64,000 nucleotides of DNA from Staphylococcus durrellii (GTDB lineage Bacteria; Bacillota; Bacilli; Staphylococcales; Staphylococcaceae): positions 434,001 through 498,000 of the forward strand of contig NZ_JADIIO010000001.1 in the NCBI RefSeq assembly GCF_015594545.1. The letters are read 5' to 3'. Below, one piece after another: positions 9,733 through 18,543 of the stretch; the stretch's first letter is position 1, and every line of letters begins with the position of its first letter. Made by a program: the position numbers and the translations under genes. The notes under the pieces were generated by a model that had not been told where the DNA came from, made no database searches, and saw only the letters and a program-made list of their open reading frames with translations.

Positions 9733-9785
9733 CTATAAGTATTAAAGTAAACATATATATGTGTGTGCTTGCTATTAACTGAAAG

Positions 9786-9844
9786 TGAAAATGTTTTTCA
9801 TGTTTTAAAAATATATTGATAATGATTTTTATGAAAGCTATATT
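9786..9844 (+). promoter_or_regulatory. Operator and promoter of the PTS-nagB unit
   Basis: The perfect NanR-type palindrome TGAAA-ATGTT-TTTCA occupies 9786-9800. It is followed by a promoter-like pair, TTGATA (9816-9821) and TATATT (9839-9844), with 17 bases between. The operator lies just upstream of the -35 box. The GGGGGG-TGA ribosome site is directly after. Confidence 0.65.
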
Positions 9845-9867
9845 ATAGTAATCAGGGGGGTGACGAT

Positions 9868-11406
9868 ATGAAAAAATTATTCGAAAAAGCACAACAATTT
9901 GGGAAATCATTTATGTTACCTATAGCTATTTTACCTGCGGCAGGTTTATTGTTAGGCATAGGTGGGGCATTGAGTAATCCAAACACAATAAAAGCATATC
10001 CATTGTTAGATATTGGAATGCTACAAAACATATTTACGTTAATGTCTTCGGCAGGTAATATTGTCTTTCAAAATCTAGCTGTTATATTTGCAGTAGGAGT
10101 AGCTATTGGGTTAGCAAAAAGTGATAAAGGAACTGCAGGTTTAGCAGCAATGCTAGGTTTCTTAATTATGAACGCATCGATGAATGGTCTGTTAACAATT
10201 ACAGATACGTTAGCAAAGAGTAACTTAGCTACACACGGACAAAGTATGGTGCTAGGGATTCAATCTGTAGAAACGGGCGTCTTTGGTGGGATTATTACCG
10301 GTATAATGACGGCTGGGCTACATAATAAGTTTCATAAGATAGAATTACCAACGTATCTTGGGTTCTTCGGTGGTTCTCGTTTTGTACCAATTATAACTGC
10401 TGTAGCTGCTATTGTATTAGGTGTAGTAATGTTCTTTATTTGGCCAACAGTTCAACAGTGGATATTTAATGTTGGCGGGTTAGTTAATAAAACAGGTGTA
10501 ATTGGAACGTTCTTCTTCGGTTTTATTTTGAGGTTGTTAGGGCCATTTGGGTTACATCATATTTTTTATCTGCCATTTTGGCAAACTGCGCTTGGGGGTA
10601 GTATGGAGGTCAAAGGTCATCTTTTCCAAGGAACACAAAATATTTTCTTTGCACAACTCGGAGATTCTCATGTAACACAATACTATTCAGGCGTTTCTCG
10701 ATATATGTCGGGCCGTTTTATTACAATGATGTTTGGTTTATGTGGAGCAGCATTAGCAATTTATCATACTGCAAAACCAGAGCATAAAAAGGTAGTAGGC
10801 GGGCTTATGTTATCAGGTGCTTTAACTTCATTTTTAACTGGTATTACAGAACCTTTAGAATTTAGTTTCTTATTCGTTGCACCAGTATTGTATATCGTCC
10901 ACGCATTTTTAGATGGATTAGCTTTTATGATGGCAGATATTTTTAATATTACCATTGGACAAACATTCAGTGGTGGCTTTATCGATTACTTATTATTTGG
11001 AGTTTTACAAGGTAATAGCAAGACGAATTATTTACTCGTTATACCTATAGGTATAATATGGTTTATCCTCTATTATATTATTTTTAGAGTGTTAATTGTG
11101 AAGTTCAACTTTAAGACACCAGGTAGAGAAGACAAAGCGTCAGTGCAACAAGTCGATACTACAGACCGTGCTAGAACAATTGTTGAAGGTTTAGGTGGGG
11201 AACAAAATATAGAAGTTGTTGACTGTTGTGCGACACGTTTACGTGTAACATTAAAAAGTAACGATTTAGTAGATAAGGAAAAACTTGAGTCGACTGATGC
11301 AAGGGGCGTTGTACAAAAAGGGAATGGCGTACAAGTTATTTATGGTCCACATGTCACAGTCATTAAAAATGAAATCGAAGAATTACTCGAGCATAATAAT
11401 AAATAA
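9868..11406 (+). CDS. PTS transporter EIICB, glucose/N-acetylglucosamine family
   Basis: The 512-residue protein has an EIIC membrane domain (about 1-400, around ten hydrophobic segments, with GITEPLEFSFLFVAP) and a C-terminal EIIB domain with the phosphorylated-cysteine motif DCCATRLRV. It has no EIIA domain, so it must use a separate EIIA such as Crr. It imports and phosphorylates a hexose or N-acetylhexosamine at the membrane. Its position between nanR and nagB, under a NanR-like operator, points to an amino sugar (GlcNAc, or possibly ManNAc, whose 6-phosphate NanE could use). GGGGGGTGA precedes the ATG. The exact sugar is uncertain; a glucose transporter is the main alternative. Confidence 0.85.
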   Translation: MKKLFEKAQQFGKSFMLPIAILPAAGLLLGIGGALSNPNTIKAYPLLDIGMLQNIFTLMSSAGNIVFQNLAVIFAVGVAIGLAKSDKGTAGLAAMLGFLIMNASMNGLLTITDTLAKSNLATHGQSMVLGIQSVETGVFGGIITGIMTAGLHNKFHKIELPTYLGFFGGSRFVPIITAVAAIVLGVVMFFIWPTVQQWIFNVGGLVNKTGVIGTFFFGFILRLLGPFGLHHIFYLPFWQTALGGSMEVKGHLFQGTQNIFFAQLGDSHVTQYYSGVSRYMSGRFITMMFGLCGAALAIYHTAKPEHKKVVGGLMLSGALTSFLTGITEPLEFSFLFVAPVLYIVHAFLDGLAFMMADIFNITIGQTFSGGFIDYLLFGVLQGNSKTNYLLVIPIGIIWFILYYIIFRVLIVKFNFKTPGREDKASVQQVDTTDRARTIVEGLGGEQNIEVVDCCATRLRVTLKSNDLVDKEKLESTDARGVVQKGNGVQVIYGPHVTVIKNEIEELLEHNNK

Positions 11407-11470
11407 TATTAAGAAGTATAATATATATAATGTATAAGAGATGAAGTTATATAAAATAGGTGGTATGAAT

Positions 11471-12202
11471 ATGAGAGTTATTAATTTAAAAGATAAACAG
11501 TCAGCAAGTGAACATGTTGCTACAGAAATTGTGAAACTAATTATTTCAAAACCCAATTTGGTATTAGGCTTAGCTACAGGCGGTACAATGATTAATTTAT
11601 ATCAATATTTGGTAGATTTGATAAATGCTAATAATTTAGATTTAAAGGATGTTGTAACGTTTAATTTAGATGAATATGTAGGGTTAAGTTCAGAAGATAA
11701 GCGAAGCTATCATGAATATATGCAAGAACGTTTGTTTAAATATAATGATAGCTGGAATGACAATAATATTCATATACCCAATGGTGTGGGACCAAATTTA
11801 CAAGTAGAGGCATTTAATTATGAAAATCAATTAGAACAATGTGGACCTATAGATTTACAATTGTTGGGGATAGGCGAAAATGGGCATATAGGGTTTAATG
11901 AGCCGGGCACTCCTTTTAATAGCCAAACACGTGTAGTTAATTTAACCCCCTCTACCATTCAAGCCAACAGTAAACATTTTGATGATATTAATGATGTTCC
12001 AATACAAGCTGTTTCAATGGGGCTTTCATCTATTATGAGAGCCAATCACATTATATTACTTGCTTTTGGTGAAAATAAAATAAATGCTGTAAAACGATTG
12101 TTGCAAGGAGACGTTTCTCCAGAGTTACCAGCATCTATTTTACATCAGCATAAAAATGTAGACGTATATGTAGATGATGTAATATATAATAAACTAAAAT
12201 AA
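11471..12202 (+). CDS. nagB: Glucosamine-6-phosphate deaminase
   Basis: NagB converts glucosamine-6-phosphate to fructose-6-phosphate and ammonia, the last step of amino sugar entry into glycolysis. The 243-residue product has LATGGTM for phosphate binding, FNLDEYVGL with Asp67, and the lid and active-site motif GIGENGHIGFNEPG (133-146, catalytic His139). The ATG at 11471 lies seven bases after AGGTGG; two earlier in-frame ATGs (11441, 11465) lack usable sites. It lies 64 bases after the PTS gene with no terminator between, so the two form an operon. Staphylococci usually carry another nagB elsewhere; this copy belongs to the nan cluster. Confidence 0.94.
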   Translation: MRVINLKDKQSASEHVATEIVKLIISKPNLVLGLATGGTMINLYQYLVDLINANNLDLKDVVTFNLDEYVGLSSEDKRSYHEYMQERLFKYNDSWNDNNIHIPNGVGPNLQVEAFNYENQLEQCGPIDLQLLGIGENGHIGFNEPGTPFNSQTRVVNLTPSTIQANSKHFDDINDVPIQAVSMGLSSIMRANHIILLAFGENKINAVKRLLQGDVSPELPASILHQHKNVDVYVDDVIYNKLK

Positions 12203-12474
12203 TATTAAAAAGATTGAAGAAGTTTTTTAATAGATAAGGACCAAGTTACAACAGCAATAAGACTAGGTGAATTTAAAAGGTGAATAGGGGAAGCGTTTTA
12301 TGCTTAGTTTAGCTACACATACATTTTCAAAATGGTAATTTTTATTGATATGAGATAGAAATTGCCATGTATACAGATAGTATTGAAGTTGTAACATTAT
12401 AAGAAAACGGTTATCTGTAGATTTAAATGCTACTTTTCCTAAGTAAAAAGAGGCAATCAAACTAAGGATTAAAA
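12203..12474. other. Intergenic stretch after nagB, no convincing gene
   Basis: Both strands carry only short or unconvincing reading frames. A 92-codon frame on the minus strand (12263-12541) has a hydrophobic N-terminal stretch but starts beyond the terminator at 12475-12527 and has no good ribosome site, so I do not call it. The stretch may be decayed sequence. Confidence 0.5.
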
Positions 12475-12527
12475 TAAAAAAGGCCAAGCAACGCGCTTGT
12501 ATTCTAAATACGTTGCTTGGCTTTTTT
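12475..12527. terminator. Bidirectional terminator nagB/nanK
   Basis: CCAAGCAACG (12484-12493) pairs with CGTTGCTTGG (12511-12520). The A-run before and T-run after extend the stem, with one bulged G. It serves both convergent genes. Confidence 0.8.
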
Positions 12528-12595
12528 GTATCTTGAGTCAAAGTTTCTTTTAATATTATTGATATTTAAATAACTAAATAGCTTCCCTTAAAAAG

Positions 12596-12610
12596 TGAAA
12601 GAAAGTTTCA
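12596..12610. promoter_or_regulatory. TGAAA-N5-TTTCA palindrome at the 3' end of nanK
   Basis: TGAAAGAAAGTTTCA has the same half-sites and spacing as the NanR-type operators of the cluster and is flanked by G and C that extend the palindrome. It lies just beyond the nanK stop codon, not at a promoter, so its function is unclear. It may be an auxiliary site or chance. Confidence 0.3.
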
Positions 12611-12614
12611 CAAA

Positions 12615-13493
12615 TTAAAGCAGTTTAGTGATTGCACCAATAAGTGCCGCATTATTTAATGAAAGCGTCGTTTGTATTTTGGCATGACCATAATTATGCG
12701 GTAAAAAGAATTTGATTTTTGGAATAATATAATTTAAAAGATCATCACCTTGGGCAGAAATTGCACCGCCAATAAGTATGATATCGGGATCATAAATAAT
12801 TTGAATTTGAGCAATACCCTCAGCTAAATGGAAACTCCAGTCATTCAAAATATCTTTAGCAATAGCTTTACCATTTTTAGCATCTTTAAAAAGTTGTTTT
12901 ACATTGGAATCGTGATCGTAATTATAGCTGTTCATAAGTTTTTTTAATCCAGAAGTAGAGGCGCGTGTTTCGAATGTGGTTTCACTAGCACTGTCATATA
13001 GCAAGTAGCCAATTTGATTAGCACGGTGTCTAGAACCAATGTGAATGCCCAGTGTACTATTGTAAAATGCACCACCAATTCCGGTACCTATAGTTAAACA
13101 AAAAATATTATTTTGTTTATAGTTATAATACGTTAATTCGCCAAGTAAGGCGGCATTAACATCATTAAGCACGACAATGTCTGAACATATAGGAGCTAAA
13201 TATGATTTAAAGTTTGTCCCTTTATAATTAGGTATTGTAGGCCCGCTATATATTACCGTACCTGATTGATCATCAATAACACCAGCGCTTGAAATACCGA
13301 GTTCTAATTTATTAATACCATATTTTTCTTTATAATATTCCGCTATACGATACACTTCATCAATAATCAAGTTTGTTACGTTGTTAGGTGTAGGTACACT
13401 ATTAATTTCTACGATTGATAAGTCCTTAGCATTAATGATGGCGGATTTAATATTTGTTCCTCCAATATCAATTGCTACTTTATAATTACTCAT
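12615..13493 (-). CDS. nanK: N-acetylmannosamine kinase, ROK family
   Basis: NanK phosphorylates ManNAc at C6 with ATP, between NanA and NanE in sialic acid breakdown. The 292-residue ROK protein has the ATP phosphate loop DIGGTNIK (9-16), the catalytic base Asp111 in LNDVNAALLGE and the second glycine motif GTGIGG (136-141). The usual ROK zinc motif with its cysteines is missing; the matching segment near residues 165-180 has none. S. aureus NanK is known to lack this zinc site, so the protein is expected to work. AAGGAGGAG lies before the ATG. It is divergent from nanA, sharing a control region with a NanR-type operator. Confidence 0.93.
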   Translation of the reverse strand: MSNYKVAIDIGGTNIKSAIINAKDLSIVEINSVPTPNNVTNLIIDEVYRIAEYYKEKYGINKLELGISSAGVIDDQSGTVIYSGPTIPNYKGTNFKSYLAPICSDIVVLNDVNAALLGELTYYNYKQNNIFCLTIGTGIGGAFYNSTLGIHIGSRHRANQIGYLLYDSASETTFETRASTSGLKKLMNSYNYDHDSNVKQLFKDAKNGKAIAKDILNDWSFHLAEGIAQIQIIYDPDIILIGGAISAQGDDLLNYIIPKIKFFLPHNYGHAKIQTTLSLNNAALIGAITKLL

Positions 13494-13527
13494 TGTGCTC
13501 CTCCTTAAAGGATTTTTTGTGAATTTT

Positions 13528-13542
13528 TGAAAATATTTTTCA
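13528..13542. promoter_or_regulatory. Candidate NanR operator, nanK/nanA divergent region
   Basis: TGAAAATATTTTTCA is a near-perfect palindrome of the TGAAA-N5-TTTCA type. On the minus strand it lies just downstream of a plausible nanK promoter, where a repressor would block transcription. A related, weaker sequence (TTGATTAATATTTTCA) is at 13559-13574. Confidence 0.65.
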
Positions 13543-13582
13543 TAAACATAACGGTTTATTGATTAATATTTTCAAAAATCTA

Positions 13583-13611
13583 TTGATAAGTTAAATGTTA
13601 GCGTTTACAAT
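13583..13611 (+). promoter_or_regulatory. nanA promoter with overlapping cre site
   Basis: TTGATA (13583-13588) and TACAAT (13606-13611) are spaced by 17 bases. The sequence TGTTAGCGTTTACA (13596-13609), one mismatch from the CcpA cre consensus, overlaps the -10 box. This predicts that glucose represses nanA-nanT. Both calls come from pattern only. Confidence 0.6.
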
Positions 13612-13693
13612 TCAACCTGTAAAGTAAAAATTTAAACGAACTATTTATTATATAGTTACGTTTCGACATTATGAAAGCGGAGGGTTTTATATT

Positions 13694-14575
13694 ATGCGTG
13701 AAGAAATGAAAGGTTTATATGCAGCTTTATTAGTTCCTTATGATGAACAAGGTCAAGTTAAAGAAGAAGCTTTAAAAGAATTTGCATTAAATGCTATAGA
13801 TAATGAAGGATTAGACGGCTTGTACGTAAACGGAAGTTCAGGTGAGAATTTTTTAATTAGTACAGCTCAGAAAAAGCAAATCTTCAAAGTTGTTAAAGAA
13901 GTAATTGGAGATAAAGCACAACTAATCGCACAAGTTGGTTCTTTGGATTTAAATGAAGCAATTGAGTTAGGTAAATATGCTACTGAATTAGGTTACGATG
14001 CAATTTCTGCAGTAACACCATTCTATTATCCTTTCTCATTCGAAGAAATTAAAGATTACTATTTTGAACTTATTAAAGAAACTCAAAATGACTTAATTAT
14101 TTATGCGATTCCTGGATTGACTGGTGTTGATATTTCAATGGATCAATTCGAAGAGTTATTCTCGAACGAGAGAGTTATTGGTGTTAAATATACAGCCCCT
14201 GATTTCTTCTTGCTTGAAAGAATTCGTAAAAATTTCCCAGGTAAATTAATCCTTTCTGGTTTCGATGAAATGTTAGTTCAAGCAGCTATATCAGGTGTTG
14301 ATGGTGCTATCGGCTCTACTTATAACGTTAATGGTAAACGTGCACGAGCAATTTTTGAAAATGCTCAACAAGGTAATATCGAAAAAGCTTACGAACTACA
14401 ACACGAAACAAACGACATTATCGCACCTGTATTAGAAATGGGTCTTCATGGTTCACTAAAAGAAATTCTTGCTTCAAGAGGATTAGAAAGTGGTTTACCA
14501 AAACGTCCATTTAGACCATTTAATGAAGACAACAGACAAAAATTAGAAAAATTAATTAAACAATATAATCTATAG
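13694..14575 (+). CDS. nanA: N-acetylneuraminate lyase
   Basis: NanA splits N-acetylneuraminate into ManNAc and pyruvate by a Schiff-base aldolase reaction in the cytoplasm. The 293-residue TIM-barrel product has Lys165 (GVKYTAPD), which binds pyruvate, Tyr137 (IIYAIPG), and the carboxylate-binding NGSSGEN loop (46-52). The N-terminal [13 protein letters not shown] matches S. aureus NanA. GGAGGG lies 9 bases before the ATG. It is followed after 25 bases by nanT, so the lyase and the transporter form one operon. Confidence 0.96.
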   Translation: MREEMKGLYAALLVPYDEQGQVKEEALKEFALNAIDNEGLDGLYVNGSSGENFLISTAQKKQIFKVVKEVIGDKAQLIAQVGSLDLNEAIELGKYATELGYDAISAVTPFYYPFSFEEIKDYYFELIKETQNDLIIYAIPGLTGVDISMDQFEELFSNERVIGVKYTAPDFFLLERIRKNFPGKLILSGFDEMLVQAAISGVDGAIGSTYNVNGKRARAIFENAQQGNIEKAYELQHETNDIIAPVLEMGLHGSLKEILASRGLESGLPKRPFRPFNEDNRQKLEKLIKQYNL

Positions 14576-14600
14576 AGCGTAACAAAGGGGATGAGCTTTT

Positions 14601-16130
14601 ATGCAACAAGTGGGATTTGGCGCATGGAATTGGGTCGCGTTATTCATCTATCTAATTGTAATGTTATTAGTTGGTGCTTATTTTACTAAACGAGCAGGTA
14701 AAAATACCGAAAGTTTCTTTACTGCAAGTGGAAGATTACCATCTTGGGCAGTAGGTTTTTCTATTTACGCAACAACGTTAAGTGCGATTACTTACATGTC
14801 TACGCCAGAAAAAGCATTTTTAACAGACTGGTCTTATATCGCAGGTAATGTAGCTATTATTGCTATTATTCCATTATTAATTTATTTTTATGTACCATTC
14901 TTCAAAAAACTTAAAATCACTTCGGCATATGAATATTTAGAAGCACGTTTTGGACCAAGTATACGTGTTATTGGATCGCTACTATTTGTACTTTTCCATT
15001 TAGGTCGAATAGCTATCGTAATTTATTTACCAACTTTAGCTATTACTTCAGTATCTGATATGAATCCATATCTTGTAGTCACTTTAGTAGGGTTACTATG
15101 TATTGTTTATACATTCCTTGGTGGTTTTGAAGGGGTCGTATGGAGTGACTTTATCCAAGGTGTTATTTTATTAGGCGGAGCAATTTTAATTATCATTCTA
15201 GGTATTATTTACATGCCTGGCGGTTTCCATACATTAGCTAACGATGCAATCGAACATAAGAAAGTAATTAGTGCCGATAACTGGAAAATTAACAGCGCCG
15301 CTGCAGCCATACCTGTTATCTTTATTGGGAATATTTTTAATAATTTACACCAATATACGGCGAGTCAAGACGTTGTGCAACGTTATCAAGCATCATCTTC
15401 ATTCAAAGAAACGGTTAAATCTTTATGGACAAACGGTGCATTAGTAATAATCTCTGCACCAATTTTCTATGGTATGGGAACGATGTTGTATTCTTTCTAT
15501 CGTCATGCTGATAGTCTTCCAGAAGGTTTTAATACATCTTCAATCGTACCGTACTTCGTATTGACACAAATGCCTCCATTTGTAGGTGGAATATTAATCG
15601 CAGCCATATTTGCTGCCGCGCAGTCTACGATTTCATCAAGCTTGAATTCAATTTCAGCTTGTATATCTGTTGATATTAAGCATAGATTCTTTAGTAAAAG
15701 AAGTGAAAAATCAGAAGTTAAATTTGCCAGATGGGTCATTATTATAGCCGGTATTTTTGGTTATGCCATGTCGCTTTATTTAATCGCTTCAAATTCTAAT
15801 GATTTATGGGACTTATTCTTATTAATAACTGGATTATTTGGTGTACCTTTAGCGGGTGTATTTGCTGTTGGTATTTTCACTAAACGTGCAAACAGCTTTG
15901 GTATTATCATTGGTCTAATTTTGGGTGCGATAGTTGCATATATAATGAATAAATTTGGTGGAGATAATTCTCCATTCATCGTTTCAATATTATCATTTGT
16001 TATCGCATTTGGTGCATCATATTTTGCTAGTTTCTTGGCACCAAAATATAATAAAGATATTACTGGACTTACAATCTATGAGAAAAATAAACCTTCAACA
16101 TATATTTCTAAAGTTAAAAATGTGGAATAA
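14601..16130 (+). CDS. nanT: Sodium:solute symporter for sialic acid (SSS family)
   Basis: The 509-residue membrane protein belongs to the sodium/solute symporter family, with about 13 hydrophobic segments. Typical family segments are YATTLSAITYMSTPEKAF near the start, GRIAIVIYLPT, and LIAAIFAAAQSTISSSLNS in the helix that helps bind sodium. SSS-type sialic acid transporters are known from staphylococci and Proteus. Its place directly behind nanA makes sialic acid the likely cargo, driven by the sodium gradient. AAGGGGATGA is the ribosome site. No terminator is seen before the next gene, so read-through is possible. Confidence 0.92.
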   Translation: MQQVGFGAWNWVALFIYLIVMLLVGAYFTKRAGKNTESFFTASGRLPSWAVGFSIYATTLSAITYMSTPEKAFLTDWSYIAGNVAIIAIIPLLIYFYVPFFKKLKITSAYEYLEARFGPSIRVIGSLLFVLFHLGRIAIVIYLPTLAITSVSDMNPYLVVTLVGLLCIVYTFLGGFEGVVWSDFIQGVILLGGAILIIILGIIYMPGGFHTLANDAIEHKKVISADNWKINSAAAAIPVIFIGNIFNNLHQYTASQDVVQRYQASSSFKETVKSLWTNGALVIISAPIFYGMGTMLYSFYRHADSLPEGFNTSSIVPYFVLTQMPPFVGGILIAAIFAAAQSTISSSLNSISACISVDIKHRFFSKRSEKSEVKFARWVIIIAGIFGYAMSLYLIASNSNDLWDLFLLITGLFGVPLAGVFAVGIFTKRANSFGIIIGLILGAIVAYIMNKFGGDNSPFIVSILSFVIAFGASYFASFLAPKYNKDITGLTIYEKNKPSTYISKVKNVE

Positions 16131-16227
16131 AATGCTTAAGTTAAAATTTTCAAGCAAACTATTATGCAAAAATTGTGTGGTTATGTAATATAGGTTGGTA
16201 TTAATTAACATAGAAAGGAAGAAATTA

Positions 16228-16758
16228 ATGTCAACCTTAGTCATCATAGCTCACCCTGATATTGATCATTCAACAGTAAACAAAGCGTGGAAGGAAATAC
16301 TTACTGAAAAGGGAGAATTAGCAACAATTCATGAATTATATCCTGCATATCCAGATGCTAAAATTGATATAGCTAAAGAACAAGAACGTTTAGCTAAACA
16401 TGATAATGTGATATTCCAATTTCCATTATATTGGTATAGTTATCCACCACTATTAAAACAATACTTTGATGAAGTATTTACTTATGGTTGGGCGTATGGT
16501 TCAGCAGGTAATGCATTGAAGGACAAAAAGTTTGCAGCTGCAGTTTCAATCGGATCTCCTGAATCGGCTTATACTATAGATGGCTATGTACAATATACTA
16601 TCGACACATTGTTAACGCCTTTAAAAGCAACATCAAGATTTGTAGGTGCACAATATGTTGCTACGCATACACTATATAGCACTTTGAATATTAAATCAGA
16701 TTTACTTGAAACTAATCAGCTTGACTATGTTTCTTTTGTTCAACAATTAAGCAAATAA
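16228..16758 (+). CDS. Flavodoxin-like NAD(P)H oxidoreductase (KefF/MdaB family)
   Basis: The 176-residue protein has the flavodoxin-like fold of NAD(P)H quinone oxidoreductases such as KefF, MdaB and YwrO: VIIAHPDIDHSTVNKAW at the flavin phosphate site, then IFQFPLYWYSYPPLLKQYFDEVF and the GWAYG segment. Such enzymes reduce quinones with two electrons in the cytoplasm. The ATG at 16228 follows AAAGGAAG; the 11 upstream codons are not conserved-looking. It lies 97 bases after nanT in the same direction and ends at a clear terminator. A direct link to sialic acid use is unlikely. Confidence 0.85.
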   Translation: MSTLVIIAHPDIDHSTVNKAWKEILTEKGELATIHELYPAYPDAKIDIAKEQERLAKHDNVIFQFPLYWYSYPPLLKQYFDEVFTYGWAYGSAGNALKDKKFAAAVSIGSPESAYTIDGYVQYTIDTLLTPLKATSRFVGAQYVATHTLYSTLNIKSDLLETNQLDYVSFVQQLSK

Positions 16759-16764
16759 CAGAGG

Positions 16765-16818
16765 TGTCTAGGCTATGTACATTACTATGTTGGTAATTTA
16801 CATAATCTAGACATTTTT
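16765..16818 (+). terminator. Terminator after the oxidoreductase gene
   Basis: TGTCTAG (16765-16771) pairs with CTAGACA (16807-16813), and the stem continues inside with TATGTA/TACATA and ATTAC/GTAAT. TTTTT follows. Confidence 0.8.
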
Positions 16819-16898
16819 ATTATGTATATAGTTACTTTTAATGCATATTCGAAATATATATAATAAAAGTAAATACAAAAAAGGTTTGAGGGGTAAAT

Positions 16899-17702
16899 AT
16901 GATAAAAGCAATCGCAGTTGATATGGATGGAACTTTCTTAGACAGTAATAAAAACTATGATGAGCGTAGATTCAATCATATTTTTAAACAGTTACAGCAG
17001 CAAGGTGTAAAATTTATTGCAGCAAGTGGTAATCAATATGCTAAATTAGTATCAATATTTGGTGAACGAGATATGTATTTTATTGCTGAAAATGGTTCAG
17101 TAATTTATAACGGAAGTGAATTATATGATTATAAAGCCTTTGATTATGACGTTTATAAAAAATTAATCGACTATATTCATAAAGAACGAGGTATGTCGGA
17201 TATTATTATTTGTGGTTTACAAAGTGCTTATATATTAAAAAATACGAGTGATGACTTTAAAAAAAATGCGCACTTTTATTATAGACAATTACAAGAGGTA
17301 GATTCCTTTGATATGTTGCCACAAGACGAATTTGTGAAAGTTGCATTTAACATAAATCGTCAAACCCATCCTGATCTAGATGATGAACTCTTAAAAAAGT
17401 TTCATAACGATATTGGATTAGTTTCTAGCGGTCGCGATAGTGTCGATATTATTATTCCTAATATGACAAAGGGTAACGCATTAAAACGGTTACTTGATAA
17501 ATGGGGTTTATTACCATCACAACTTATGGCATTTGGAGATGCTAACAATGATTACGATATGTTAGAGCTTGCTGAATATAGTTATGTAATGCAAAATAGC
17601 GAAGACCAAGCTTTGTTTGATGTAGCTAATCATATTGCACCTTCAAATGATAACCAAGGCGTGTTGTCAGTTATAGAAGAGCAAGTACATATAAACGACT
17701 AA
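16899..17702 (+). CDS. Cof-type HAD phosphatase
   Basis: The 267-residue protein is a HAD phosphatase of the Cof subfamily (type IIB cap). Motif I is AVDMDGTFLDSNK with nucleophile Asp8, motif II FIAASGNQY, and motif III/IV KGNALKRL followed by MAFGDANNDYDML. Relatives dephosphorylate sugar phosphates, pyridoxal phosphate or flavin mononucleotide; the substrate here is not known. GAGGGG lies before the ATG. No terminator is visible before the nitroreductase gene, which follows in the same direction. Confidence 0.88.
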   Translation: MIKAIAVDMDGTFLDSNKNYDERRFNHIFKQLQQQGVKFIAASGNQYAKLVSIFGERDMYFIAENGSVIYNGSELYDYKAFDYDVYKKLIDYIHKERGMSDIIICGLQSAYILKNTSDDFKKNAHFYYRQLQEVDSFDMLPQDEFVKVAFNINRQTHPDLDDELLKKFHNDIGLVSSGRDSVDIIIPNMTKGNALKRLLDKWGLLPSQLMAFGDANNDYDMLELAEYSYVMQNSEDQALFDVANHIAPSNDNQGVLSVIEEQVHIND

Positions 17703-17795
17703 TTATATAGATACGCATATTGTTTTTAGTTGATGCAATTTATCCATTATACTAACGTTAGTGAAATTTTAACAAGAAAGGATGGCAACATAGTA

Positions 17796-18455
17796 ATGTC
17801 GGATATAAAAGAAAATATTTTAGATGCATTTAATTTTAGACATGCAACTAAACGCTTTGATGCGAGCAAGAAAATAAATGAGGACGATTTTAATACGATA
17901 CTTGAAACAGGTAGATTATCTCCAAGTTCTTTAGGATTAGAACCTTGGAAATTTTTAGTGATTCAAAATCGTGACTTACGAAATAAATTACGAGAAATCA
18001 GTTGGGGGGCTCAAGGTCAATTAGACACTGCTAGCCACTTTGTATTGATATTAGCGCGTAAAAATGTGACATCTAAATCAGACTATGTTCAGCATATGAT
18101 TCACGATATTAAACAATATGACCCTGCTACAATACCAGCCGTAGAGGAAAAATATGACAGTTTCCAAACCAGTGCCCATATTAACGATAACGAGCGTACA
18201 TTAGTAGACTGGGCAAGCAAACAATCTTATATTGCTTTAGGTAACATGATGACTACTGCAGCGTTTTTAGGCGTCGATTCATGCCCAATCGAAGGATTCG
18301 ACTACGATGGCGTAACTGAATTGCTAATAAATGAAGGTATTTTGGATAATGAGCATTTTGTTCCTGCCACAATGGTAGCGTTTGGTTATAGAGAAACTGA
18401 ACCTAAAGCTAAAGTACGTCAACCTCAAGAAGATATAGTTGAATGGTATAATTAA
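17796..18455 (+). CDS. NAD(P)H-dependent nitroreductase family oxidoreductase
   Basis: The 219-residue FMN-dependent protein belongs to the NfsB-like nitroreductase family. It has the FRHATKRFD motif binding FMN phosphate near the N-terminus, [16 protein letters not shown], and [23 protein letters not shown] before the C-terminal part. Such enzymes reduce quinones, nitro compounds or flavin analogues in the cytoplasm. ATG 17796 is chosen because AAAGGATG precedes it and the upstream in-frame extension looks non-coding. In S. aureus a similar enzyme lies near ddh, so gene order appears conserved. A clear hairpin terminator follows. Confidence 0.87.
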   Translation: MSDIKENILDAFNFRHATKRFDASKKINEDDFNTILETGRLSPSSLGLEPWKFLVIQNRDLRNKLREISWGAQGQLDTASHFVLILARKNVTSKSDYVQHMIHDIKQYDPATIPAVEEKYDSFQTSAHINDNERTLVDWASKQSYIALGNMMTTAAFLGVDSCPIEGFDYDGVTELLINEGILDNEHFVPATMVAFGYRETEPKAKVRQPQEDIVEWYN

Positions 18456-18462
18456 AAAGTGG

Positions 18463-18488
18463 CTGGCCTAGAAATAGGTCAGTTTTTT
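18463..18488 (+). terminator. Terminator after the nitroreductase gene
   Basis: CTGGCCTA (18463-18470) pairs with TAGGTCAG (18475-18482) around a GAAA loop, with a run of six T. Confidence 0.85.
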
Positions 18489-18543
18489 AAAAATGAAATA
18501 TAGGGTATAACATTATTAGCAAACATCAAAAGGAGTAATAAAT

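Noticed and set aside
12263-12541. 92-codon minus-strand frame with a hydrophobic stretch, between nagB and nanK
   Set aside because: Its start lies beyond the bidirectional terminator, there is no ribosome site, and no family is recognised.
18482-18508. Sigma-B promoter before ddh (GTTT and GGGTAT)
   Set aside because: The boxes are 17 bases apart, longer than sigma-B spacing, and the GTTT is part of a terminator T-run.
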